A stretch of DNA of 64,000 nt. It comes from Leptidea sinapis (taxonomy: Eukaryota > Arthropoda > Insecta > Lepidoptera > Pieridae). How positions within the stretch are numbered: the first letter of the stretch is position 1; every line of letters begins with the position of its first letter. The notes beneath the pieces were generated by a model. The model searched no databases. It worked only from the letters and a program-made list of their open reading frames with translations, and was not told where the DNA came from. Made by a program: the position numbers and the translations under genes. The stretch lies in assembly GCF_905404315.1 (NCBI RefSeq), contig NC_066283.1, positions 9,052,001 to 9,116,000 of the forward strand, written 5' to 3'. Below, one piece after another: positions 24,126 through 34,965 of this stretch.

Positions 24126-26044
24126 TAATAAAGCAATTCGTGAAAACTTATTCCCTAACCATTCCAAAATATTCAAAAATGTACAACGTTAATGTTCAAG
24201 TTTTCACTTCTGCCGGCACTCCCGGAGTGTAACCCATATTTTTTTTATTCTGACTTGGACTACGCCTATAACCTTTGCGCATGTGCAAACTAGGGGTTGA
24301 CAAAGTTAAGAAAGAACTTGTAATTACAAGTTCACACTTTTTTTCTTTGTAGTGCTGCTTCATAGAATCAACAGGTAGGCGCCTTCGATATTGGAACTAA
24401 CAGGTAGCGAAATTTCTTTGTTTATGAACAAAGACTCTACCATTATATCGATACTTAGTTACAAATTATTAATAACATACAAATTACTATCGAAGTCGTG
24501 GAAATAATTATGTCGAATCAATATAAAAAGTACAATTTATATTTTTTATGTCAATTGATACGTTCCCGTATCCCACATACAGAATTTAATCTGTCTTTAT
24601 GCACTTATGACAAAATGGAAAACAAATTAAAGAAACAACTGTAAAAACATTCCATAAGTAATCATTTTAATTTGAAATAGTGTTTCTATGTACTTAAGTA
24701 TATTTTGTAACAAAAACAAAGGAATACTAAAACAATGATTAAATAGGAAAAAAACTCAGACATACTATAAGTCATATTACACACCATATACTAACGCTGC
24801 CATGTACAATATATTATCTGTAAGTAATATGGCTCCAGTTAATGACGCATACAAAGATAAGGACATATCATTCGCAGTCTGCTTAAAGCCAATGTCAAGC
24901 ACTCTTGTCTCTATAATCGTGTGGCAACTGTCATTGTCCGAATCTGGTTATAAATTGAACATACATTGCCTGAACTGAATAAATGTCTTACATTGCATCT
25001 TATTGACCAAGAATATATTAAACAACTGAAGTAAATGCGGCAATGCATGCAGCAGTCCAAACATATTATGGTGTAATTTGTGGCATGTTCCATATTTCGG
25101 CTTTGTTTTTTTACGACGTGATTTTTCTATCTGTAAACGACGTCATTGGCAACAGCTTAACACAAACATGCATGGTCAACAACTATACAACTTATCTTAC
25201 CATAGGTATTTTGTAGAGATAAAATAACGAAGTCAATAATGTGCTAAGAATTTGTAAACAAACAGACATCAAAATCTCAATAAATTCATCTACACATCAT
25301 CTGTGCCCTTTATTGAAATGTAGATAGAGCTGTAACTAGATCTAACAATAGAAATGATCGTTAAATTAAATGATTAAATACGAACGATTAAACCTACATA
25401 TTTGCTTTAAAGGAATTCGAGTTTTTACCGACCCGCGGTAGGTAGCCAGCGAACCATCGGTAGCTGCCTCTGATGAACAAATCGTATGCTGTCTCTTTTC
25501 ATTTCGTCACTTTTTATTCATTTCACTTGAATGACGTCAGTTGTAGTCAGATACAGATATTACTCTCACTAATATCTACGCTGTAATTAAATACTTCCAA
25601 TGTCTTATTGCAATAACAAATTGACCTTTACAGATAATAAGAAATACATAAAGGTTTAATGCTAGCGGATAAAATCTGCATGGACTTTGTTTCATAGTTG
25701 GATCGCGATAGGTTATTGTGTCAGTGATAGCACTGATATTATATTACATTTAAAATAGAGCCGGTGACTCGAAAGCGTCCTAATTCGAGTGCATTTTGAC
25801 GTTAGAGACAAATATAAGTGGCTTTTTCTTTCTTAATGATTAAATCCAACCATTATTTTTCCATCACCTCAATATTCGTGAAACACTTTTTTCGGTTATT
25901 TTGTGAACAACATAATATCTATATTATTATAGTATATAATAATACTATATTATGTTGGTGATGAATTGATTGACCCTTTGGTTAAGTGTATATATACCAG
26001 TGTCTGTTATAATGTGATGGACATTAAAAAAAATAATAATTACA
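24126..26044. other. AT-rich intergenic stretch
   Basis: About 1.9 kb without recognised genes or named repeats. It holds a 20-bp perfect palindrome at 24,314 and a self-complementary TA-rich block near 25,920-25,950. Confidence 0.45.
24314..24333. repeat. 20-bp perfect palindrome
   Basis: GAACTTGTAATTACAAGTTC is its own reverse complement over all 20 bases. The flanks extend it only weakly. Confidence 0.85.
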
Positions 26045-26191
26045 GTTAACCTTTATTTTGAGCAATACACTAAAACAAAGTGAAATACAATTCGCGAGTG
26101 TAAGACGTAGCTTGTCAGGCACATTACAGTAATAAAACTGGCCTGTTTTCATAGGTTGTCTAGCAGCAAGAGGCTGTATCTAGACGTATAA
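26045..26191. mobile_element. MITE family X, 5'-truncated copy
   Basis: Shares 'attttgagcaat', 'cgcgagtgtaagacgtagcttgtca', 'gtaataaaactggcctgttttcat' and 'agcagcaagagg' with other family X copies. It keeps the right terminal repeat ATCTAGACGTATAA at 26,178-26,191. The left terminus is missing. Confidence 0.75.
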
Positions 26192-26460
26192 ATTATCTTA
26201 AGTATTTCCTTTATAAATCTAGAACATGAATCACAAATTAACCCTTTGTAAAAAGTATTATGAATTGCCGTTGTTTAGTCCATTTCATTAAAAGAATTAA
26301 AAAACAATCATGCGTGAGTCGGACTCACACATCCAGAGTTCCGTACCATCGTAAAAAATATAACACTATGCAATTTTAAAATATTGTAAAATAAAATTTG
26401 TTTTATGTATTTGAATTGCGAACTTTTTTGAATTAAACATATTGTTTTTTTTAATTAAGG

Positions 26461-26792
26461 CTGAGTTGCACCAATTAACGTTAGTAATAACAAACATGTT
26501 AAAGAACCCGTTAAGAAAAAATGTGGTGCACTATTTGACAAATTTGAGATGATGTCATAACTTTAATTGTTAACCGTAACCGTCCAAACATACTTGTTAA
26601 TGCTTAAAAGCTACCTGTCAAAAGTTTTAAATAAATATTGGATAATGACATGATATTTCACTGTTTAACCTTTACTTTAACTATGAAAACGTTAGTGCAA
26701 CACATTCCGCAGTCTATGTTAAAGTCAGCGTGGCTGTTAACGTTAAATTTGACTTAAACCATAACTATAACAAGTAATATGATGCAACTCAG
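26461..26792. mobile_element. MITE family Z with CTGAGTTGCA termini
   Basis: The left end CTGAGTTGCACCA and the reverse complement of the right end, CTGAGTTGCATCA, differ at one base. The roughly 330-bp interior is rich in GTTAA/TTAAC words in both orientations, so it can fold extensively, as in non-autonomous DNA transposons. No coding capacity. Confidence 0.7.
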
Positions 26793-28309
26793 ATTCTGAC
26801 GTATAAGAATGCAAATATCAAACAAATTAAATATGACGTGGAACGTTAATAGTAATTTAGATTGTCATTGTAGGTTCGTGCCTGTACCGTGTGCTAACAA
26901 GAAAAGAGGCAAATAAGAGAATTAAAACTGAATGGCAATAAAATTAAAACCCATAATACGTCAATTTACATTCGTTAATAATTACAAAGAATTGTGTAGA
27001 GCCGTGTGGCTTCCGACGATTAAAACAATTTTGGACGAGTTAAGTTTTACTTTTTGTAAGTGGCCAACATGATATCATGTTTCCATAAAACCACCGAAGC
27101 GACTATTAATATATAATCGTGCATTGTTTGAAGTGTGCGAACGCTTGTGAAGGAAAAGAAAACTTAACTTCTAGAAATAGATTCTTATTTTGTTTGTAGT
27201 TGAAGGTGATTTATATTATTTTGTCATGCTCAGGTGGATGTCCAGTAGCCTAGGTAACTTGATAAGGTGGATATCGTTGTGCCTCCGCGAGGGTATTCGG
27301 CACGATTAAGATGAAATTGTTTTTATTTTTAGTATTTTAGTGCTATCTCACTCAAGCTTACGAACATTGAACTCAAAAGGTATTTTCTACTTCAATTCTA
27401 TTTAGTATCACAACTGTATCTGGAGTATTCTGCCACTTTCTTTTGTTGCTTATAAGCGGTCTTCTGAGGTATTATTATTTGAAGTGTAAGACGAAGTGTT
27501 TTTATCAGACTCGGTTATTTCCTGAAGCGGTACGACATTTTTTACTTCTTATTCAATTACTTATATAAATTTGGGGCTTATATATATACTTATCAATGTC
27601 GGGGTGAGCGACTTATCTTCAATTTATTTATTACACGTATGTAGCTACAGCATATTGTGTAATGGAAGTTAAGTTTAAAATAAGGTTAAGAGTTTTTGTT
27701 TATTTCAATGCGCTAACCTCTGCATCTACCTGTCGTATTTGAATTATTAATAAGATTCATGAGGTATATCTAAGCTAAGCCTAAATAAGCTTCTCCACGT
27801 GGTTAACAAATTTTTGTAAAGTTATTCGAAACATTAAGTACTTCCGTTCTGCTTTATTTACTCCAAAAATTCTCATCCGTAGCAAGTCTTAAAACTCTGT
27901 GATGCCTATTTCTAATACATAATCTACAGAACACACATATTAAATGACAAAACACATGTATATTAAGTAAATAATGCGTATAAATGTGAAATTTACACGT
28001 TTAACATTACCATTACAATAGTAGATACGATAACGGAGCTAGACCATCTGTTACTTGGTAACAGCATTTTGTACAAAAAAGACACCCTTTCTTAAATTCA
28101 GTAGCTTTCACACTCGAGTGAGTATCATCAACACATTCACTTCGAAATACGTTTTACGGAAACCGATAGATTCTTTAATCATGGATGCGGAATTAATGAC
28201 GATGAAAGACAAATTAAAAGTTATTTTCGTAAGATAATAACTACGTTACTACTACTACATTTCTTAAAACCAATGAAATATATCAGCAATAATGGCAAAA
28301 TTAATTTAA
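26793..28309. other. AT-rich intergenic stretch
   Basis: About 1.5 kb, no recognised gene or repeat. A 60-codon frame at 28,055-28,237 has no motif. Confidence 0.4.
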
Positions 28310-28392
28310 ATAAACTTTATTTACAACCATCAAATAAAATTTGCATAAAAACTATCATTAACGATTTTTCTAGAAGCTAAAATTACTATTGC

Positions 28393-28697
28393 TTAGAAGT
28401 GATATTTGGAACTAAACATTCTAGCTTCTAGATGATATAGTACTTCTTTTTCGTTAGAAGTTCCATCGTATCGCAACTGGATTAAAAACAAATTAAACAA
28501 TTCTTTTTGCTCATGTTGATACAACAAAAAATAGACGCCATAATCACGATCAATCAAAAGACCTTTTCTGGGACGTCCGAGACGGAGTACTTCGTTCCCA
28601 CCTAGCGTGTTCCCGGTGAACGTCACACGGTCCCGTAACAAAATACAGGATGATAATATTGTAGGACGCCTTATCAAAGCGTTTATTTTAATTCGAT
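28393..28697 (-). CDS. Weak candidate terminal exon, unknown protein
   Basis: A minus-strand frame runs about 100 codons to TAA at 28,395-28,393 with segments such as GRPRKGLLIDRDYGVYFLL and EKEVLYHLEARMF. Just upstream the minus strand reads a pyrimidine-rich tract ending in CTGACAG (28,704-28,698), a good splice-acceptor shape. About 75 bp after the stop an AATAAA signal lies at about 28,322-28,317. There is no in-frame ATG near the start, which fits a last exon. I recognise no family. Frames of this length can arise by chance in 64 kb, so this remains a weak candidate. Confidence 0.25.
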
Positions 28698-28919
28698 CTG
28701 TCAGAAAAGAGACAAAAAATACATCAAGTGAGCATAGCTACTGGGCGCATCGGATGCTTGGTGCCACGGCTCAGAAACATGATCTGTACGATACGGAGCA
28801 TCGCTCAAATACCAAACTTGATTTTGATTTACAATTTCGTTGTAACACTCTACTTTGCTTGTTCATGTCAGCCATCAACGAACACGCTAGAAGTCAAGTT
28901 TTGATGATAACCGCCGGTA

Positions 28920-28934
28920 ATGATAATTATTTAA
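28920..28934. repeat. Left target-site duplication of the tRNA-like array
   Basis: ATGATAATTATTTAA, identical to 30,036-30,050 on the far side of the array. The bases outside and inside differ, so the exact match is 15 bp. Confidence 0.75.
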
Positions 28935-29013
28935 GCAATTTCTTATGTTGTTTTTAAAGTGATAACCCTCACTTCTAGGATTAATACACAAATAAAAAAA
29001 AACAAAATTTTAT

Positions 29014-29083
29014 GAACGATGCGAGACTCGAACTCACGACCTCCTTTCCGTGCCGGTGTTGGAATCAACTGAGCTAACTGTTC
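29014..29083 (-). pseudogene. tRNA-like body, unit 1
   Basis: Minus-strand tRNA-like segment with GTTAGCTCAGTT (A box) and GAGTTCGAGTCTCGC (B box). The anticodon arm is altered by small deletions (70 nt overall), so it is a pseudogene. Confidence 0.6.
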
Positions 29084-29320
29084 GAGTGTCGTATCGTTAT
29101 AAAATCTTGTATGCTTTGTTCAACTCTCAGGTTGTGGCTTCATCTACAGGATCTCCTTTACAGTTGATAACCTGCTCAACCCCAATATTTGCATATTAGG
29201 AAATTGACTTGAGATGTCGCTCTTCTGTATCTTAACAATTTGTTATGTTTTTTTAAAAGTGATAACCCTCACTTCTAGGATTAATACACAAATAAAATTT
29301 GAAAAACAACAAAATTTTAT

Positions 29321-29393
29321 GAACGATGCGAGACTCGAACTCACGACCTCCGGCTTTCCGTGCCGGTGTTCGAATCAACTGAGCTAACTGTTC
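29321..29393 (-). pseudogene. tRNA-like body, unit 2
   Basis: 73 nt. The A and B boxes are intact, but the D-stem partner carries 'GATTCGA' instead of 'GGTTAGAGC', which breaks the D arm. Confidence 0.6.
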
Positions 29394-29630
29394 GAGTGTC
29401 GTATCGTTATAAAATCTTGTATGCTTTGTTCAACTCTCAGGTTGTGGCTTCATCTACAGGATCTCCTTTACAGTTGATAACCTGCTCAACCCCAATATTT
29501 GCATATTAGGAAATTGACTTGAGATATCGCTCTTCTGTATCTTAACAATTTGTTATGTTTTTTTTAAAGTGATAACCCTCACTTCTAGGATTAATACACA
29601 AATAAAATTTGAAAAACAACAAAATTTTAT

Positions 29631-29703
29631 GAACGATGCGAGACTCGAACCCACGACCTCTGGCGTTCCGTGCCGGTGCTCTAACCAACTGAGCTAACTG
29701 TTC
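29631..29703 (-). pseudogene. tRNA-like body, unit 3, most canonical
   Basis: Exactly 73 nt and folds as a tRNA: acceptor GAACAGT/ATCGTTC (six of seven pairs counting a G-T), D stem GCTC/GAGC, anticodon stem CCGGC/GCCAG (four of five), five-base variable loop, T stem GTGGG/CTCGC with loop TTCGAGT. The anticodon loop ACGGAAC puts GGA at the anticodon but has C instead of the nearly invariant U at position 33. The short variable loop also does not fit a serine tRNA. It is therefore tRNA-derived rather than a working tRNA gene. Confidence 0.65.
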
Positions 29704-29940
29704 GTGTATCGTATCGTTATAAAATCTTGTATGCTTTGTTCAACTCTCAGGTTGTGGCTTCATCTACAGGATCTACTTTACAATTGATAACCTGCTCAAC
29801 CCCAATATTTGCATATTAGGAAATTGACTTGAGATGTCGCTCTTCTGTATCTTAACAATTTGTTATGTTTTTTTTAAAGTAATAACCCTCACTTCTAGGA
29901 TTAATACACAAATAAAATTTGAAAAACAACAAAATTTTAT

Positions 29941-30004
29941 GAACAGTTGGTTATAGCACCGGCACGGAACGCCGGAGGTCGTGGGTTCCAGTCTCGCATC
30001 GTTC
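29941..30004 (+). pseudogene. tRNA-like body, inverted terminal unit
   Basis: Plus-strand orientation, opposite to units 1-3. It keeps a perfect anticodon stem CCGGC/GCCGG and the B-box region, but the D-arm segment TAGCTC is missing between two AGT repeats. It forms the loop of the 34-bp inverted repeat at the array's right edge. Confidence 0.6.
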
Positions 30005-30035
30005 ATAAAATTTTGTTGTTTTTCAAATTTTATTT

Positions 30036-30050
30036 ATGATAATTATTTAA
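30036..30050. repeat. Right target-site duplication of the tRNA-like array
   Basis: ATGATAATTATTTAA, exact partner of 28,920-28,934. Confidence 0.75.
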
Positions 30051-30351
30051 TTAAATTCACAAATTTGCTACCCGCTCTTCAGGGCAATTACATAATAACA
30101 AAATTGTGAACTGTATTTCAGTTAATATTTGAGTGAAATGCGACATATTCTGATTACAAAGATAAGCTCCTTACATTGGTTCGTTTTTCGTGCAGGTTGG
30201 ATAGTCGATCCAACCTGGCCAGCTCCTTCTAAAAGTTCAGAACCATCCTAGGATATTCACAGACTTCTTGGAGCAACCTTGTTTCTTGAGAATTATTTCC
30301 CGTTGGACTGTACATTGCAGGATTTCCCTTTGTATTTATATATTATATAGT

Positions 30352-30680
30352 ATACTAGCTGAGCCAGCAAACGTTGTATTGCCGATACTAAAATCGCGAT
30401 ACAAAAGTAACTGTTGATCGTAGATGAGTGAAAATTTGAAGTTTTATGTATTTTTTAATGCTGCCTCATAATCAAAAAAAAAATAAAAAAAAATTTAAAA
30501 AAAAATGTCAATAAAAATTTTGGCGTGGACCACCCTTAACATTTACGGGGATGAAAAATAGATGTTGTCCGATTCTCAGATATACCCAATATGCGCCCAA
30601 AATTTCATGAAAATCAGTCAAGCCGTTTCGAAGGAGTTTAACTACATACACCGCGACATGAGAATTATATATATTAAAAA
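30352..30680 (+). repeat. 'agctgaccc' family repeat, complete variant
   Basis: Head 'tactagctgagccagcaaacgttgtattgcc', an A-rich middle, then 'aaaatttcatgaaaatcagtcaagccgtttcgaaggagtttaac' and an 'agaattatatatatt' tail. This is the canonical head-to-tail order of the family. Confidence 0.7.
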
Positions 30681-30789
30681 AGTAGTATAACTGACTGGTC
30701 AATCTGACACATTGTGCTGGTATCGCTTTTCCCAATTTCCTAGAACTTATAAGGCTTATATGAAATAGAAGGCTAAATAACAACGCACC

Positions 30790-30850
30790 CGATGTTAAGT
30801 GATCACCGTTACCTGTACTCTCTTACGATATCAGAGCGTCTCTAGAGCTT
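30790..30850 (-). mobile_element. LINE-A 3' tail, highly decayed
   Basis: 'gatgttaagtgatcaccgttacctgtactctctt' resembles the LINE-A 3' UTR phrase 'tgttaagtgatcaccgccgcccacattctctt'. Little else is preserved. Confidence 0.45.
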
Positions 30851-31069
30851 CTGAACGCTTCTTCATTCTCAACATATTTGGTAGGTACATAAGTAATAAG
30901 TGTTGAATTTTTTAATGAAATTCTGTGTAGAAATAAATCCTATTATGTGTAGTATATTTTTTGCAGATCAAACTAATTGTGGGATTTTAGGTGTAGCATT
31001 TATTGGTTCTTCTTAAAAGAGTTTGAATCTATATTTTTACAAAAATGGATGGATTTTTTTCCCGTTGCT

Positions 31070-31440
31070 TCCCCGGGGCATAAAAAGAATAGGGAAGTGC
31101 CACGCCCATGGGTGTCGTAAGAGGCGACTGAGGGCATTTACCAGTGGGAGGATTCTTTGCACAGGATACCGGCTAGATTATGGGTATCACAACGGCGCCT
31201 TTTTCTGCCGTGAAGCAGTAATTTGTAAGCATTACTGTGTTTCGGTCTGAAGGGCGTCGCAGCTAGCGAAATTACAGGCTAAATGACATTTAACATCTTT
31301 TGTCAGATGTATTTCTGCTCAGAATTTTCGGGTTTTTAAAGAACCCTGAGCGGCACTGCATTGTAACAGGCAGGGCGTATCAATTACCATCAGCTGAATA
31401 TCCTGCTCGTCTCGTTCCTTATTGTCACAAATAAATATTT
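31070..31440 (+). repeat. Family B repeat with a LINE-A-like 5' head
   Basis: Starts with 'gcataaaaagaatagggaagtgccacgcccatgggtgtcgtaagaggcgact', closely matching the 5' end of the LINE-A copy at 44,225 ('gcgtaaaaagaatagggtagtcccaggcccaagggtgtcgtaggaggcgag'). It continues with family B phrases ('tttgcacaggataccgg', 'gaagcagtaatttgtaagcattactgtgtttcggtc', 'gagcggcactgcattgtaaca') and ends A-rich near 31,436. This is the longest family B copy here. Confidence 0.7.
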
Positions 31441-31499
31441 TGATGAAGTATCTTGCACTATTTATCGAAATTTCTTTAACAATTATTGGAATAAGACAT

Positions 31500-31800
31500 T
31501 GGTCACAAAGGTAGAATGTCAGGGATTCCTTTTCCATTTCCAGAGGAGGGAAATAAATTTATGTATTTATGTCATGGTAGAAGGAGCGTATGTTGTGGAG
31601 TGCTCCCGCAATGCTGCAAGCCGTCAAAAGTGGAGGAGCATCGCGAGGGAGGCAGTGCGACCCATAACTATGGAGACCAATGGCCACTAATGTTGCGTCA
31701 TCTTGGCAACCACGACCACTCTGACAAGAGTGAACGATTGAGAAGATTGAGAAGAAGAAAGAGCCGTAATAAATGTCAGCACAGTGCAATATAAACTAAA
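31500..31800 (+). pseudogene. Possible LINE ORF C-terminal remnant
   Basis: One frame reads AYVVECSRNAASRQKWRSIAREAVRP, similar in style to the NAxxRxxWRxxVREAV tail of lepidopteran RTE-like ORF2 proteins, followed by 'accacgaccactctgac' just before the end. The fragment is short and mixed-frame. Confidence 0.4.
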
Positions 31801-32439
31801 AAGCAAAAAAAAAAATGTATAGCATTTTGAAGTAAATGGCGAATTCAACAATAAGGACTATGTTTCAACGGGACACCATACAGCACTAGATCATCACCGA
31901 CGGAGCTGGTCGCCACCAAATTGAAAGATGGGACACCAGGTGAGATACATTTTGTTGGTAGCGGCGACTGGTTGCGCCACAGCCACCGCGGTGTACTGGT
32001 GAAATGTAGCCTTCTAAGCCTTCGATAACTACATGCTTATTTTTATTTTATTTATACTATTTTTACAATTAGATACAATAACAATAGGTTAAAACTATCT
32101 TTTCTTATAACAAGTTCTGTTTACTTTATGTGTTCCTGAGATCCAATTAAAATTGTACACAGCATTCACCAAATATAGTAAGAAAAGAAAAGTGACCACA
32201 ATACAAAATAAGTACTTACATAATTATGAAATTTCTGTCTTGGCAACTTGGAATAACTTTACTTCGCGTTTTGTAATAACACAGTTTATACAAAAAATAA
32301 CTGAACGTATACTCATTCCTGTAAACCATATTTTATTAAAATACTTACTTTCCCGTGCCTATATATATATGAAGTGCTAGTATTCATTAGAACAAATGAT
32401 CAACTATTTAGTTACTCTGATAGTAAACGCAGAAAAAAT
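31801..32439. other. AT-rich stretch, nothing recognised
   Basis: A 75-codon frame at 32,153-32,380 may be more LINE-E debris but has no firm motif. Confidence 0.35.
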
Positions 32440-32905
32440 TAAATATGTTTCACGCAGCATACAACGGCACTTTTTGGTAATAGTATATTTAATATAGCTC
32501 CTCAGCTATATAATAAACTACCAGCATCATTAGCGGACCAAAACTTAAATATTAACTCTTTTAAAAATAAAATAAAGGAATTTTTAATGGCGAAGAAATA
32601 TTATTCAGTTAAAGAGTATTTAACAGACATGAATCTATAGTTATTAGAATAAATTAATTCAGATATTTCAAATTAATATTTTTAGTAAGCAATTTTTATT
32701 TTTCACATTTTTATTATATTATGGTGGATAGACTTTTAAGGATAATTTGGTTTTTATTTTGTATGTTTTTCACGGTAAACTTAGAGTAAGAATTGTAAGA
32801 TATAATTTTTGCATGCCTACCCGGCAGATTGTTAGCACCTATGATTATAATGTAACACCAATGTACCCACTCAATCTATGCAATTAAATGACTTGATTTG
32901 ATTTA
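32440..32905 (+). mobile_element. LINE-E 3' end: ORF terminus, 3' UTR and tail
   Basis: A frame ending in TAG at 32,638-32,640 carries FGNSIFNIAPQLYNKLPASL, NINSFKNKIKEFLMAKKYYS and VKEYLTD, the C-terminus of the same LINE family seen at 4,972 and 37,722. About 250 bp of AT-rich 3' UTR follow, ending in a TTGATTTGAT-type tail near 32,885-32,905. 5'-truncated. Confidence 0.75.
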
Positions 32906-32934
32906 ATTTTATAAAGAGTTTTTAATAAAATACG

Positions 32935-33415
32935 AGCTGACCCAATACACGCTGTTGTGCCTATAGAAAATGATACGGATTAATATCGTATTTGTGCAAA
33001 ACAGTTTTTACATTACTTCATTAAAATTACCTATTTTGAAAATATTAAAATGGATTTAGTATGTTATCTTTAGGAGATAGACGTATGCAATCGCGAGCTA
33101 TTCTGTAGGATCTATATAACACAATTCCACCCTACTACGGTAATTTGTTATAATATCTCAAAAGGGTTTAAACAGCATGTTCGATGTAAGCTCCCAGACG
33201 GCTTACTTTTTCCGTCACCTCTAACGAATATCGTTAATATATACAAAACTGTATACATAAACAAAACAAATTATATACTAAAACTATAACTTCCTCGAGA
33301 ACCTATCGATTGGTGAAAACAGCATGAAAATCGGTGCAGTCGTTTTTGAGTTTATTGCGAACAGACAGACAGACATACGCGGCGGAGGACTTTGTTTTAT
33401 AATATGTAGTGATTG
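32935..33415 (+). repeat. 'agctgaccc' family repeat, long variant
   Basis: Head 'gagctgacccaatacacgctgttgtgcc', tail 'gcatgaaaatcggtgcagtcgtttttgagtttattgcgaacagacagacagacatacg'. The ~480-bp interior is unlike the copies at 22 and 30 kb, so only the termini are shared. Confidence 0.65.
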
Positions 33416-33770
33416 CGTCGATTACGTATACATTCTAGATCTAATTTATAGTACCTAGTATCGGTTAAATTCGGTTAATTTTTATTAGCATGCAAGAAAT
33501 TTTACCAATTTACTTAAAATTAACACAACCCTTAACAATTTTTTTTTTCAAATAACCATTTAAACAGGCGTCCATTAAATCGTTTCTGTCGTAAGTTTTT
33601 CAAGACTGGTGGTAGATTATTGTATAATTTGATTCACATTGGATAGCAGGGGTAGTGGTCATGAACTAGTTTATTCGGTAAAAGGGCGGAACGGATATAT
33701 AGTTCAAATGGCCTTTTTAAAAAAAAATTATGAGCCACAAATTTACATTCCTCAAATCATAGATCTTTTT

Positions 33771-33945
33771 TTATACGTCTAGATAGACTATGACAGCAGC
33801 TGTGAAAAAATAGACTGATTTAGAACTAAACTAAGTGACATACAAATAACCAGTGTTAGACGTAGCTTATCGCGCAATCTAAAATAATATTCCTGGCCTG
33901 TTTTCATTCGGTTGTCTAACAGCAAGAGACTATCTAGACGTCTAA
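33771..33945. mobile_element. MITE family X, complete copy
   Basis: Terminal repeats TTATACGTCTAGAT at 33,771-33,784 and ATCTAGACGTCTAA at 33,932-33,945 match as inverted repeats with one mismatch. The 175-bp element has the usual interior ('gttagacgtagctt', 'cctggcctgttttcattcggttgtctaacagcaagagac'). No coding capacity. Confidence 0.8.
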
Positions 33946-34101
33946 ATTATCTAACCCTAAGTTAATATATCTTTGTGCGTTTGTTTGATCTAGTTACAAA
34001 GCGTGATCTGGAAGAAAGAATGAGACGTACATGTTTTTAAGGTCTGTTTAAAATAGTGATTGTATAACGCGGGTCTGGTGTCACTAACTGGTTGGTCAGT
34101 A

Positions 34102-34122
34102 CGTATGTATGTATGTATGTAT
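34102..34122. repeat. (GTAT)n microsatellite
   Basis: Five tandem GTAT tetranucleotides. Confidence 0.85.
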
Positions 34123-34446
34123 ACAAGTAAGTGTAACTCCGGATTGCGGCCAGTTCGGCAGGTCGTGTTTCGCGGTGGATGAGGTGAGATTCACTGCACA
34201 ATTTCCACGTCACGATTTGAGGTCTTACTCGTACAGAGATATAGTATTTATTTAGTTATGTCATAAATATTATTGTGACGGCTGAAACAGGACTCGATTT
34301 TATTTTTAAAGTGAAAAACTTAGAGCAATTTCTTTTGTTAGATCTGAATGAGACTGAGACGTCACAGTCGATTTTTAGCAGATTATTTAATGTACAACCT
34401 TAGATCATTTATACTTCAAGATAGACATTTAAAAATAAAGTTTAAA

Positions 34447-34545
34447 GTTAACCTCTATGTTGAGCAATTCACGCACACTAACACAAAGTGTCATACAAAT
34501 CGCGAGTGTAAGACGTAGCTTGTCACTCACACTAAAGTATCTAAT
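34447..34545. mobile_element. MITE family X, internal fragment
   Basis: 'gttaacctctatgttgagcaattcacgcacactaacacaaagtgtcatacaaatcgcgagtgtaagacgtagcttgtcac' matches the family X interior. Both terminal repeats are missing. Confidence 0.7.
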
Positions 34546-34834
34546 ATACTCGTATAAAGTATCTAAGTGTACAGTCATAATTATAGATATTGAAAATTTC
34601 ACTTTATGAATTTATTGTCAATGAATAATAAATAGCTGTAAAGTCTTTTTCATATTAAGAGCCTCGCTTTGATAAAAGTTTTCACTTTTGTCGTGTAGAC
34701 TAATATAGACACTGTATATCCTGTTTTTAAATTTGGATAGCATTTATTAAATTAAAATATCGATAATTGTTGGTTCAATTGCTAAAAAATTCGGAAATAC
34801 CCAAGACAATGGCACAAAATGGTCAACACTAGAT

Positions 34835-34965
34835 GACTGTGACAGAAGGAACAGCTGCGCATGTGATCCTGCATTGTTCAATCTCTCAAACACACTTTCA
34901 GAAGTCTTTAGTCAGAGGTTTTTGGAGGAGTTGGGGTGGCAGGAATAACATAACATAACATTTCC
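34835..34965 (+). pseudogene. LINE C-terminal remnant with ATAAC tail
   Basis: One frame reads TEGTAAHVILHCSISQTHF, like the ExxxHVLxxCP knuckle at the end of RNase H-bearing LINEs, then WRSWGG and an (ATAAC)n tail. Very short, no upstream domain. Confidence 0.4.

Larger units (their letters stand above)
28935..30035 (-). mobile_element. Tandem array of ~310-bp tRNA-like units flanked by a 15-bp duplication
   Basis: The landmark 'ataaccctcacttctaggattaatacaca' begins at 28,961, 29,261, 29,571 and 29,881, giving spacings of 300, 310 and 310 bp. Each unit has a leader ('aataaaatttgaaaaacaacaaaattttat'), a minus-strand tRNA-like body of 70-73 nt, and a spacer with 'tcaactctcaggttgtggcttcatctacaggatct' and 'cccaatatttgcatattaggaaattgact'. 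Units are very similar by eye. The last unit is cut short: after its leader the sequence turns around, so 29,911-29,944 and 30,001-30,034 form a perfect 34-bp inverted repeat around a plus-strand tRNA-like body. The whole block sits between exact copies of a 15-mer, suggesting insertion as one piece. I do not recognise the family. Confidence 0.7.

Noticed and set aside
28607..28957. 116-codon plus-strand frame opposite the candidate exon
   Set aside because: It overlaps the better-supported minus-strand frame, runs into the tRNA-like array at its end, and shows no motif.
29014..30004. Cluster of functional tRNA genes
   Set aside because: Bodies 1, 2 and 4 have broken arms, and body 3 has an abnormal anticodon loop. 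The repeats lie in an inserted multimer flanked by a target duplication.
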